A stretch of DNA of 64,000 nucleotides from an uncultured Geobacteraceae bacterium (lineage in GTDB: Bacteria > Desulfobacterota > Desulfuromonadia > Geobacterales > Pseudopelobacteraceae), in contig CAIQWT010000060.1 of the NCBI GenBank assembly GCA_903875605.1, positions 48,273-112,272 of the forward strand, read 5' to 3'. Shown piece by piece: positions 56,813-64,000 of the stretch (position 1 is its first letter; each line of letters opens with the position of its first letter). The notes under the pieces were generated by a model that did no database searches, was not told the origin of the DNA, and saw only the letters and a program-made list of their open reading frames with translations. Both the position numbers and the translations under genes were made by a program.

Positions 56813-58501
56813 ATGAGTAACGTACTGAGCCTGACGACATTCCTGCCGATACTGGGTGTCCTGCTGCTGCTGTTCATTCCGAAAGAGAGCAAGGGAGTTT
56901 TGCGGAATGTTACCCTGGCGGTAACGGTTGTGACATTTATAGTATCGCTGATCATGCTTACAGGATTCCAGACCAACGCTGAATTCCAGTTCGTTGAAAA
57001 TGTACCCTGGATTGCTGCTGGTCCGTTCATTATGCGATATAATATTGGTATTGACGGAATCAGCCTGTGGCTCGTAATTCTGACAACTTTTATGCTGCCC
57101 ATCGCTGTTCTTTCCACCTATACAGCAGTTGATGAGAAGGTTAAAGAGTACATGATTTGCCTGCTCCTTCTTGAAACCGGAATGCTGGGCGCCTTTATTT
57201 CGTTAGACCTCTTCCTTTTCTATATTTTCTGGGAAGTTATGCTGATTCCTATGTATTTTATGATCGGTATCTGGGGCGGTAAAAACAAAATCTATGCGGC
57301 TGTGAAGTTTTTTATATACACCATGGTTGGATCACTGTTGATGCTGGTAGCTCTTGTCTTCCTGTATTTCAAAGGTATGGAGGCAGGTATAACGGACTTT
57401 GGTCTGTTGCAGTTCTTCAACCTTAAGTTGGATATGGCAACTCAAGTCTGGTTGTTTCTGGCATTTGCTTTCGCCTTCGCAATCAAAGTTCCAATGTTTC
57501 CGCTTCATACCTGGTTACCTGATGCACATACCGAAGCGCCGACAGCGGGCTCAGTGATATTGGCAGCAGTACTTTTGAAGATGGGTACTTACGGTTATGT
57601 TCGTTTTGCTATACCGCTTTTCCCAGAGGCTGCGCACAAGTTTGCGCCTATGATTGCAACTCTCGCTGTAATTGGCATTATTTACGCTGCTCTTGTTGCG
57701 ATGGTTCAGGAAGATGTTAAAAAACTAGTTGCCTACTCGTCGGTAGCTCACCTTGGTTTTGTTATGCTGGGCGTATTTGCTTTCAATGTTGAAGGCATCT
57801 CCGGCGGAATGCTGCAGATGATTAATCACGGTATTTCTACCGGCGCATTGTTCCTTATCGTCGGGTTCATTTATGAGCGTCGTCATACCCGCTTGATAAC
57901 AGATTTTGGTGGTTTATCAAAACAGATGCCGATTTTTGCAACAGTATTCATGATTGTTACTTTCTCTTCTGTTGGCCTTCCTGGTACAAATGGTTTTGTT
58001 GGAGAGTTCCTGATTTTACTTGGTGCTTTTGAAAGTCAATTGCGTTGGTGGACAATTATAGCAACTAGCGGGGTTATTCTTTCGGCAGTCTATATGTTGT
58101 GGGTATTTCAGCGCGTCATGTTTGGTGAGCTTGATAATCCAAAAAATCAGAAACTGCTTGATCTTAATGCCCGCGAAATAGTGATCATGATCCCACTGCT
58201 GATAATGATCTTCTTTATGGGACTTTATCCAAAGCCATTTATTGATAAAATGGACCCTGCTATTAAGAAACTGGTTGCTCAGGTTCGCGTTGCTTCAGTT
58301 AACGCTCAGGTAATGCCTGCTTCTGACCAGATGAAGATGCCAACAGGCCATCAGGCAATGCCTCAGGCGCCAGCCGCTAATACCGGTTCTGAGATGCCGG
58401 CTGGTAACGCAGGTAGTAATATGCCTGCAGGACACTCCGGAATGGAAACACCTGCTGTACCGACAGCAGCACCAGTTGTTAATCCGCACGAAGCTAAGTA
58501 G
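56813..58501 (+). CDS. nuoM: NADH-quinone oxidoreductase subunit M with Met/His-rich tail
   Basis: The 562-residue antiporter-like subunit. Residues 1-500 are a normal 14-helix NuoM (SLDLFLFYIFWEVMLIPMYF, KVPMFPLHTWLPDAHTEAP, and the acidic/lysine path). A 62-residue extension (501-562) follows that is absent from standard NuoM. It is rich in Met, Pro, Ala, Gly and Asn with seven Met and three His and repeated MPAG/MPTG units (MPASDQMKMPTGHQAMPQ). In complex I structures both ends of this subunit lie on the periplasmic side, so the tail should be external. A metal-binding role is only a guess. Confidence 0.95.
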   Translation: MSNVLSLTTFLPILGVLLLLFIPKESKGVLRNVTLAVTVVTFIVSLIMLTGFQTNAEFQFVENVPWIAAGPFIMRYNIGIDGISLWLVILTTFMLPIAVLSTYTAVDEKVKEYMICLLLLETGMLGAFISLDLFLFYIFWEVMLIPMYFMIGIWGGKNKIYAAVKFFIYTMVGSLLMLVALVFLYFKGMEAGITDFGLLQFFNLKLDMATQVWLFLAFAFAFAIKVPMFPLHTWLPDAHTEAPTAGSVILAAVLLKMGTYGYVRFAIPLFPEAAHKFAPMIATLAVIGIIYAALVAMVQEDVKKLVAYSSVAHLGFVMLGVFAFNVEGISGGMLQMINHGISTGALFLIVGFIYERRHTRLITDFGGLSKQMPIFATVFMIVTFSSVGLPGTNGFVGEFLILLGAFESQLRWWTIIATSGVILSAVYMLWVFQRVMFGELDNPKNQKLLDLNAREIVIMIPLLIMIFFMGLYPKPFIDKMDPAIKKLVAQVRVASVNAQVMPASDQMKMPTGHQAMPQAPAANTGSEMPAGNAGSNMPAGHSGMETPAVPTAAPVVNPHEAK

Positions 58502-58539
58502 AACAAATAATCAGTCAATCCGACCGGAGGATATTTTAG

Positions 58540-59997
58540 ATGGACATGATTTCAATCCCAGCCGTCAACATGACGCCGATTCTCCCGGAGATATTTCTCT
58601 CCGTGCTGGCCATGGCTCTTCTGCTGATCAATGTATTTAGACCCGGCGGACAGAAGTCATACCTGGCACTTATCAGCTTTTTCGGTATTGTAGCCACGGC
58701 AGTACTTGTAGGTGCAGGATGGGGCGGTCACATTGAGAGCTTCAGCGGCTCAGTGGTGTTAGATAACTTTGCAACGTTCTTTAAGATGACGTTTCTGGTT
58801 GCTGCCGGTCTCACAGTCCTTATTTCTGACCGTTATATGGAACGAGAGGGTTGTAATCAGGGCGAACTTTATCCGCTGATACTTTTTACCGTTGTAGGTA
58901 TGATGCTGATGGCATCCGGTACTGATTTGATGACGATCTTTCTTGGCCTGGAAGTTATGTCAGTGTCTCTTTACGTACTTGCCGGATTTAACAGAGCGAA
59001 CAAGAAGTCCAACGAAGCCGGCCTTAAATACTTTTTGCTTGGTGCATTTTCAACAGGTTTCCTGCTCTATGGTATGGCGTTAATCTACGGCGCTACCGGT
59101 ACAACCCGGCTGTATAAGATAGCCGTTATCGTCGGTCAGATGACACTTCCTTCTGCTAATATACTCCTGGTAGCCGGTATGTTACTCATGATGACCGGCT
59201 TTGCCTTCAAAATTGCGGCAGCTCCGTTTCACATGTGGACACCTGATGTTTATGAGGGTGCTCCGACCCCGATGACCGCTTTTATGTCTGCTGGTCCAAA
59301 GGCTGCCGGTTTTGCTGCACTGCTTCGTATCTTCCTTGTTGCGCTTCCTACTCTCCAGGTAGAATGGAGTCAGGTACTCTGGGTATTGGCCGTATTGACT
59401 ATGACGGTCGGTAATATTACCGCTCTGCGTCAGGATAATATCAAACGTGTTCTTGCCTATTCTTCAATTGCACATGCTGGTTATGCACTGGTCGGTTTTG
59501 CCGCTGGAAACGGAACCGGAACCGCTGGTATCCTGTTTTATATGCTCTCCTACGCTTTTATGAATATTGGTGCTTTTGCTATAATTATTCTGGTTGCTAA
59601 AAAAGGCGAAACGAATGGCAATGTAATGGATTTCGCAGGTCTCGGTTTTAAGCGGCCGGTTCTAGCTCTTGTAATGACGATATTCCTTTTTTCGCTGGCA
59701 GGCATGCCGCCGACAGCAGGATTCATCGGCAAGTTCTATCTTTTCTCCGGTGCTATCCAGAAGGGTTATATCTGGCTTGCTGTTATCGGTGTTCTTAATA
59801 GTGCTGCATCAGTATATTACTATCTACGTGTAATGGTTTACATGTATATGAAAGAGCCTACTGAGGACTTTGAGTGGGTCCAGGTTACCGGTCCAGTTGC
59901 TCTTGCACTTATAATTGCCGTTGCTGGTTCTTTGATTCCTGGTATTGTGCCTTCTTTCATTCTTCAATATGCACAGATGGCCGTAAAACTTATATAA
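58540..59997 (+). CDS. nuoN: NADH-quinone oxidoreductase subunit N
   Basis: The third antiporter-like subunit, 485 residues and about 14 helices. It carries GLEVMSVSLYVLAGFNR, KIAAAPFHMWTPDVYEGAPT and the lysine-bearing helices of the proton channel (DNIKRVLAYSSIAHAGYALV). It is the last nuo gene, starting 38 bases after nuoM, and is followed by a terminator. Confidence 0.97.
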   Translation: MDMISIPAVNMTPILPEIFLSVLAMALLLINVFRPGGQKSYLALISFFGIVATAVLVGAGWGGHIESFSGSVVLDNFATFFKMTFLVAAGLTVLISDRYMEREGCNQGELYPLILFTVVGMMLMASGTDLMTIFLGLEVMSVSLYVLAGFNRANKKSNEAGLKYFLLGAFSTGFLLYGMALIYGATGTTRLYKIAVIVGQMTLPSANILLVAGMLLMMTGFAFKIAAAPFHMWTPDVYEGAPTPMTAFMSAGPKAAGFAALLRIFLVALPTLQVEWSQVLWVLAVLTMTVGNITALRQDNIKRVLAYSSIAHAGYALVGFAAGNGTGTAGILFYMLSYAFMNIGAFAIIILVAKKGETNGNVMDFAGLGFKRPVLALVMTIFLFSLAGMPPTAGFIGKFYLFSGAIQKGYIWLAVIGVLNSAASVYYYLRVMVYMYMKEPTEDFEWVQVTGPVALALIIAVAGSLIPGIVPSFILQYAQMAVKLI

Positions 59998-60026
59998 TCT
60001 GTTTTACTGTTTGGTATGTTATAAAT

Positions 60027-60056
60027 GGCGAACTCGTTAAGGGTTCGCCTTTTGTA
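60027..60056 (+). terminator. Intrinsic terminator after nuoN
   Basis: A 7 bp stem (GGCGAAC/GTTCGCC) is followed by TTTTGT. The T run is short, so some read-through into prmC is possible. Confidence 0.7.
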
Positions 60057-60102
60057 TTTAGAAGGCAGGAAGAGAAATTAAAGCCTGATTACTGGAGCGG
60101 GA

Positions 60103-60966
60103 ATGGGCACGCAGGAAATATGGACTACAATAAAAATACTTGCATGGACAAAAGAATATCTCGCATCTAAAGGTATTATCAATGCGCGGCTTGAAGCCGA
60201 ATGGCTTCTTTGCGCAGTAATGAATCTTGACAGGGTGGGGCTGTATTTACAGTACGATAAGCCATTGAATGATCTGGAACTGGCCGGATATCGCGATCTG
60301 GTTATGCGTAGAGCCAGGCGCGAACCGCTGCAGCATATTTTAGGAACTCAAGAATTTTGCGGTCTGGATTATGAGGTTACAGCAGATGTTCTTATACCGA
60401 GGTACGATACTGAAATATTGATTTGTGAAGCTATTTCAAAATATCCGAAAGCCAAATCTATCCTTGATATCGGTACTGGAAGCGGTTGTATAGCAATAGC
60501 ACTGCAAAAACGTTTTGCAGTGGCGCTTGTTACTGCTACTGACATCTCTGATGCGGCACTGGCAGTTGCTCGCCGTAATGCTATTAAAAATAATGCAACT
60601 ATAGAATTCTTATTGGGTTCTCTTTTTGAACCTCTTGAAAATCGCTTTTATGACTTAATTGTTTCAAATCCACCGTATATACCTTCTGATGATATTTGCA
60701 GTCTTGATCAGGAAGTTCGTGACTATGATCCTCGTTCTGCTCTGGACGGTGGAAGTGACGGTCTGCATATTTACCGATCGCTCATACCTGCAGCTGTCGG
60801 GCATCTGAATCCCGGTGGATGGCTTTTAGTTGAGATTGGTTACGGGCAGGCAGGTGATGTTATTCAATTATTTAAGTCCTGTAACTGTTATGATGAGCCT
60901 GTTATTACTCTTGATGGAAGTGGTATAGAAAGAGTTGTCGGAGCTAAGCTAAAGGAGAAATCATGA
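60103..60966 (+). CDS. prmC: Release factor glutamine methyltransferase
   Basis: Methylates the glutamine of the GGQ motif in release factors RF1 and RF2, improving termination. The 287 residues include the N-terminal helical bundle, the SAM-binding motif ILDIGTGSGCIAIAL and the catalytic NPPY (SNPPYIPSDDI). Length and motif order are standard. The start has ggagcgg at normal spacing, and the stop overlaps hpt by ATGA. Confidence 0.96.
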   Translation: MGTQEIWTTIKILAWTKEYLASKGIINARLEAEWLLCAVMNLDRVGLYLQYDKPLNDLELAGYRDLVMRRARREPLQHILGTQEFCGLDYEVTADVLIPRYDTEILICEAISKYPKAKSILDIGTGSGCIAIALQKRFAVALVTATDISDAALAVARRNAIKNNATIEFLLGSLFEPLENRFYDLIVSNPPYIPSDDICSLDQEVRDYDPRSALDGGSDGLHIYRSLIPAAVGHLNPGGWLLVEIGYGQAGDVIQLFKSCNCYDEPVITLDGSGIERVVGAKLKEKS

Positions 60967-61514
60967 ATATCCAAGATGCGAATAAAATGTTGGCAGAAGC
61001 TGATCTGCTTGTAACTGAATCTGCTGTGGCTCAATCAATTAATCGTATGGCACAGGAAATAACGGATCAGCTTAAAGATTCGCGACCTGTGCTACTCTGT
61101 GTAATGAACGGCGGGCTAATCTTCACCGGGCAACTTCTAACCCAATTAGTATTTCCGCTGGAAATAGATTACGTTCACGCCACTCGTTATGGCCATGAAA
61201 CAAACGGTGCCAGCCTTCAATGGACTGTTCGTCCACAGTTAGATCTAAAAGGTAGAACTGTGCTGTTACTAGACGACATCCTAGATGAGGGTGTTACACT
61301 GGCTGCAATTGCCGATCACTGCCGTCAACAGGGCGCTGTTGAGGTTCTTATGGCTGTTCTGGTAGAAAAACTTCACCTGCGCAAGGTCACTCCTGGAATG
61401 AGAGCTGACTTTACTGGCATAGAGGTTGGTGATCGCTTTCTATTTGGTTATGGACTTGATTACAAGGGTTACTGGCGCAATGCTCCAGGTATCTATGCAG
61501 TAAAAGGTTTGTAG
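60963..61514 (+). CDS. hpt: Hypoxanthine-guanine phosphoribosyltransferase
   Basis: Purine salvage enzyme that adds PRPP to hypoxanthine or guanine. The 183 residues have the PRPP-binding motif VLLLDDILDEGVTLAAIADH with two adjacent Asp, and a mobile loop (YVHATRYGHETNGAS). The length is normal for the type I family. It is coupled to prmC. The purine specificity is inferred from family. Confidence 0.92.
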   Translation: MNIQDANKMLAEADLLVTESAVAQSINRMAQEITDQLKDSRPVLLCVMNGGLIFTGQLLTQLVFPLEIDYVHATRYGHETNGASLQWTVRPQLDLKGRTVLLLDDILDEGVTLAAIADHCRQQGAVEVLMAVLVEKLHLRKVTPGMRADFTGIEVGDRFLFGYGLDYKGYWRNAPGIYAVKGL

Positions 61515-61653
61515 ACAACAAAATCCGCCAGGCATAGTATTTCAACAAAGTGCGAAGTGACATAATTCTGGACTCTGTAGTCAACTATCGATTCTCAATT
61601 CCGGTGATTATTTCTATAAATGCGGTCATCCATGTCTGAGGAATGATCAATGA

Positions 61654-62067
61654 TTATTCCTCAGTGGGGCTTGGAAATCGAACCGCCGAAGCCGTCTTTA
61701 TCTGAGGTATGAGCGTTGACTCCAGTGATTCCATGTGGTCTTTGCCTAACGATTCCAACGCTAAACGCACTTTGTCTGAATCAGCTATAAGTGTCGCTAC
61801 GTCAACCCATAGACATACATCCGGTACACGCTTTAGATAGGTGACTCCACTTGTGAGGAGACTGATCGCGCCACCATGGTTTCCGTTGTGCCAATGAAGC
61901 ATAGCTACTGAGATCTGGAGGGTTCCCTGTAGAAAATCCCGCATTTCACCCTTTTCACCAAGCCACAATTCTTCAATAGTTTCATGGCAATCGTACCACT
62001 CTCGGCTATTAAATTGTCTTATCGCCAGCAGCATCTGCCCTGACGGAGATTCTTTGCATTGAAGCAT
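61654..62067 (-). CDS. DUF309 domain protein
   Basis: A 137-residue helical protein. The signature FNSREWYDCHETIEELW and QGTLQISVAMLHWHNGNHGG match the DUF309 family, in which His and Glu residues may bind metal. The family's role is not established. It stands alone on the minus strand in a gene-poor stretch next to a decayed regulator. The start codon follows no strong ribosome site. Confidence 0.8.
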   Translation of the reverse strand: MLQCKESPSGQMLLAIRQFNSREWYDCHETIEELWLGEKGEMRDFLQGTLQISVAMLHWHNGNHGGAISLLTSGVTYLKRVPDVCLWVDVATLIADSDKVRLALESLGKDHMESLESTLIPQIKTASAVRFPSPTEE

Positions 62068-62112
62068 AATATCCCACTATTATAAGCCGATAACTTTTTT
62101 TACTACATGGAT

Positions 62113-62247
62113 CTATGCATGGTTAGCAGTCATAAGACTGCCAGCAGTGTCAACGTGGTACCCTTCTCTCTTCAGGGTGCTTTCTAGCGTTATGCAAACC
62201 TGTGTCTCATCATCGACAATCAGTATGTGGTCGTTCGAAGGTGTCAT
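62113..62247 (-). pseudogene. Truncated response-regulator receiver fragment
   Basis: Too short for the ORF track. The minus-strand frame from the ATG at 62247 begins MTPSNDHILIVDDETQVCIT and continues LESTLKREGYHVDTAGSLMT before a stop at 62113. ILIVDDE is the acidic phosphorylation pocket of receiver domains, but the frame ends after 44 codons, before the phospho-acceptor Asp and the rest of the domain. It is probably the decayed start of a regulator gene, or a regulator cut by an old deletion. Confidence 0.7.
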
Positions 62248-62287
62248 TGCGTGGATAATACTTTGAGGTGCTGACAGTGTCAAGAGT

Positions 62288-62318
62288 GTGAGTCAATATG
62301 CACTGATGACTCACTTTT
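62288..62318 (+). terminator. Hairpin with short T run
   Basis: An 8 bp perfect inverted repeat (GTGAGTCA/TGACTCAC, 11-base spacer) is followed by TTTT. It resembles a weak terminator or an operator for a symmetric DNA-binding protein. No gene ends on the plus strand just before it. Confidence 0.4.
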
Positions 62319-62407
62319 AGGCTAAATACTTGCGAAGCTCAGTTCGGACGACATAATTGCATATGACGTGACGCGTCAGGTGAAGATAGAGAAGGCGTTG
62401 GGGGGGC

Positions 62408-62572
62408 TCAGTTTTGCTCTTTGAAGAACTGATCAACAAGCGTTTCCATCATGACTTCATACTCTGTGGTAACAGCGAAAAGAAATACGTACCAGGCCCA
62501 GAGGAATATTACTAAAAAATGGACGATGCCGACTAGAGACTTGAAGTCTGCACTAAATCGGTTCAGCAACAT
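62408..62572 (-). CDS. Possible 54-residue membrane peptide
   Basis: Below the length limit of the ORF track. The frame reads MLLNRFSADFKSLVGIVHFL, then VIFLWAWYVFLFAV, and ends in an acidic amphipathic tail (TTEYEVMMETLVDQFFKEQN). It has one strong membrane helix. The peptide character is convincing, but there is no clear ribosome site before the ATG and no homologue that I recognise. It may be a real small membrane protein or a gene remnant in this eroded region. Confidence 0.4.
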   Translation of the reverse strand: MLLNRFSADFKSLVGIVHFLVIFLWAWYVFLFAVTTEYEVMMETLVDQFFKEQN

Positions 62573-62884
62573 ATTTTAAGTGAGAATGTCACATTGTTAA
62601 AATATATATATCATATATTAAGATCAATGGACATTCCATTGTCTCAGTATTAATGTTTGTAGTTTAATGGGATTAGTAGTATAGCTTCATCAATAATCAG
62701 TTTTGGAAAGAACTCAAGTGGCAAAACTATTGCGCAGACAGCAAAATGTCCTCCTAAACAAACACCAATGTCACAATTATTCTGATTGATGCCGTTACTA
62801 ACCGGCGTTGCGGTTTTTTCCGTGCGCCGGTTTTTTTAAACTTGAGAGTGTTATGGCCACACCAATCAAAACGAGGCGAGATCC
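62573..62884. other. Gap before the interrupted sensor gene
   Basis: This 312-base stretch, AT-rich at its left side, holds no gene I can support. It contains a strong terminator-type hairpin (62801-62837) in front of the sensor start codon. A GGCAAA...GCAAA pattern at about 62718-62752 recalls a GEMM riboswitch but lacks a supporting stem. Confidence 0.5.
62801..62837 (+). terminator. Intrinsic terminator in the sensor gene leader
   Basis: ACCGGCG...CGCCGGT plus an inner GCGG/CCGT stem (one bulge) and a T loop is followed by seven T residues. It sits 48 bases upstream of the sensor ATG on the same strand, which would attenuate that gene unless overridden. Confidence 0.8.
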
Positions 62885-64000
62885 ATGACAACCTCCCCAT
62901 TATCCGACATCGTCACACCCAAAACAGGCAAACCACTATTGGCTCCCAGCACAATATTTGAGTGGCGTTCACTCAAGACAAGAATCACCCTCACAATGTT
63001 GGCTATTTTCGTTATCGGCATCTGGTCGTTGGTGTTCATTACCAGCTACACGCTGAAAAATGATTTGGAAAAAGAGTTGGGTGAACAACAATTATCAACA
63101 GTTTCCATTATTGCAGCAGAGATCAGTACCGGTTTAACCGACAGGATGAGTGTACTGGAGCAAGTTGCTAATCTGATTACTCCGGCTATGATGGGCGATA
63201 CAGCGTCCATGTAGGCTTTCATCGAAGGGCGTCCGGCTTTTTCGACGATGTTTAACGGTGGAGTCTTTGTACTGTTGCCTGATGGAACCGCGATTGCTGA
63301 TTTTCCTATTTCTACAGGGCGGCTCGGCCTCAACTTCATGGACAGAAAATATGCAATCGGCGCACTCAAGGAAGGGAAAACAACGATTGGTCGACCGGTT
63401 ATGGGCAAGGCGTTGCGGTCAACGATTTTCAGCATAGCGACACCAATTCATGATGCTCAAGGCAAAGTGATCGGTGCTTTGAATGGAACTGTCGACCTCG
63501 CTAAACCTAATTTCATCAGCAGAATTACAGATAATAGTTATGGTAAGACGGGTGGTTTTCTGCTGGTTTCGCAGCAAATCAGGACGATTGTTTATGCCAC
63601 TGACAAAAAGCGCATTATGGAAGTGTTGCCTGCCCACGGCGTCAACCCGCTGATTGATCGTTTTATTCAGGGCCACGATGGTACTGGTATCACAAACAGA
63701 CCAAGCGATGGAGTTGAGATACTAACATCTGCCAAAAGTATTCCTGTGTCGGGTTGGTATGCTGTGGCCCTGATGCCTACCGAAGAAGCCTTTGCTCCGA
63801 TCAATTCTTTGCAGAAACGTGGACTGCTGGCGGCGATCTTACTGACACTGCTGGCAGGAGGTCTGACTTGGTGGATGTTGAAACGCCAGCTTGCGCCAAT
63901 ATTTACAACTATTAATACTTTGTCTGCACTGTCGGATATCGACAAGCCCCTGCAATTACTGCCCATAACAAGGCAAGACGAAATCGGCGAACTGATCGGC
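62885..64000 (+). pseudogene. Membrane sensor protein with in-frame amber codon (partial)
   Basis: The frame starts MTTSPLSDIVTPKTGKP, with one membrane helix at about residues 33-56 and the beginning of a periplasmic sensor domain. A TAG stop at 63212-63214 ends it after 109 codons. The same frame then stays open to the end of the window with continuous sensor-like sequence: AFIEGRPAFSTMFNGGVFVL, KYAIGALKEGKTTIGRPVMG, a second helix (LLAAILLTLLAGGLTWWML) and QDEIGELIG, the beginning of a HAMP-like linker. The layout resembles a dCache-type periplasmic sensor leading to a kinase, cyclase or chemoreceptor output beyond the window. The stop is most simply a nonsense mutation. Good ribosome site (gaggcga). 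Confidence 0.78.

Noticed and set aside
62369-62378. TGACGCGTCA palindrome
   Set aside because: A ten-base palindrome in an eroded gap with no adjacent promoter is not enough to call an operator.
62718-62800. GEMM riboswitch-like string (GGCAAAAC...CAGCAAAATGTCCTCCTAAAC)
   Set aside because: Some bases resemble the GEMM-I core, but the first helix with its GAAA-type loop cannot be formed, so the aptamer is not supported. A covariance-model search would decide.
63212-63214. Amber codon read as pyrrolysine
   Set aside because: Pyrrolysine use is linked to methylamine methyltransferases and pyl genes, none of which are seen; a sensor protein is an unlikely carrier.

Overview
This window reads as ordinary chromosomal DNA from a Geobacter-like bacterium (order Geobacterales/Desulfuromonadales). 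That placement is an inference. It rests on the hemL-atpZ-atpI-atpB-atpE block standing divergently beside a complete nuoA-N operon, on families common in that group (DUF6178, DUF3187, DUF4080 radical SAM, Ala/Lys-rich small secreted proteins), and on the run recA-pilT-recX-alaS followed by argB-D-F-G-H. Base composition was not computed. Nothing in the window looks like a prophage, a CRISPR array, an insertion sequence or a defence island.

Layout. Positions 1-5100: the end of an MFS transporter, then on the minus strand a CapA-like phosphoesterase and a B12-binding radical SAM protein, then serS and, about 600 bases on, a tRNA-Ser(UGA) gene. Positions 5100-10000: mostly single genes, including a small Lys/Ala-rich secreted protein behind a near-consensus sigma-54 promoter, an OmpA-like lipoprotein, a zinc-ribbon protein, a DUF6178 protein and a YaeQ protein. 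Positions 10000-18500: an S4-domain protein and a TPR protein, a hemE-led cluster (VOC protein, WbuC cupin, SH3-like protein), an aminotransferase, tatA, and a chemotaxis receptor overlapping a DUF3187 protein. Positions 18900-20800: leuC-leuD on the minus strand. Positions 20980-27810: larB-larC-cinA-mutM-recA-pilT-recX. Positions 27900-41400: alaS, a receiver-histidine kinase protein, and the arginine operon argB-argD-argF-argG with a NUDIX hydrolase and a nitrilase-fold protein inserted before argH, then gspA-gspB-like genes and a lipoprotein. Positions 41500-44570: atpE, atpB, atpI, atpZ and hemL on the minus strand. Positions 44700-60000: nuoA-N. Positions 60100-61500: prmC and hpt. Positions 61650-64000: an eroded region with a DUF309 protein, a truncated response-regulator remnant, a possible 54-residue membrane peptide, and a sensor gene interrupted by one in-frame amber codon that runs off the window.

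Functionally the window is mainly core metabolism: arginine and leucine synthesis, tetrapyrrole synthesis (hemE, hemL), respiration (complex I and the Fo part of ATP synthase), translation (serS, alaS, tRNA-Ser, prmC), DNA repair (recA, recX, mutM) and type IV pilus retraction (pilT).

I found no convincing undescribed multi-gene system. The points most worth a second look are the NuoF with extra ferredoxin modules and an incomplete N-terminal cluster site, the Met/His-rich tail on NuoM, the palindrome at the start of the nuo transcript, the nitrilase-fold protein inside the arginine operon, the sigma-54 promoter before the Lys/Ala-rich peptide, the variant chemoreceptor tip, and the amber-interrupted sensor with an intrinsic terminator in its leader.
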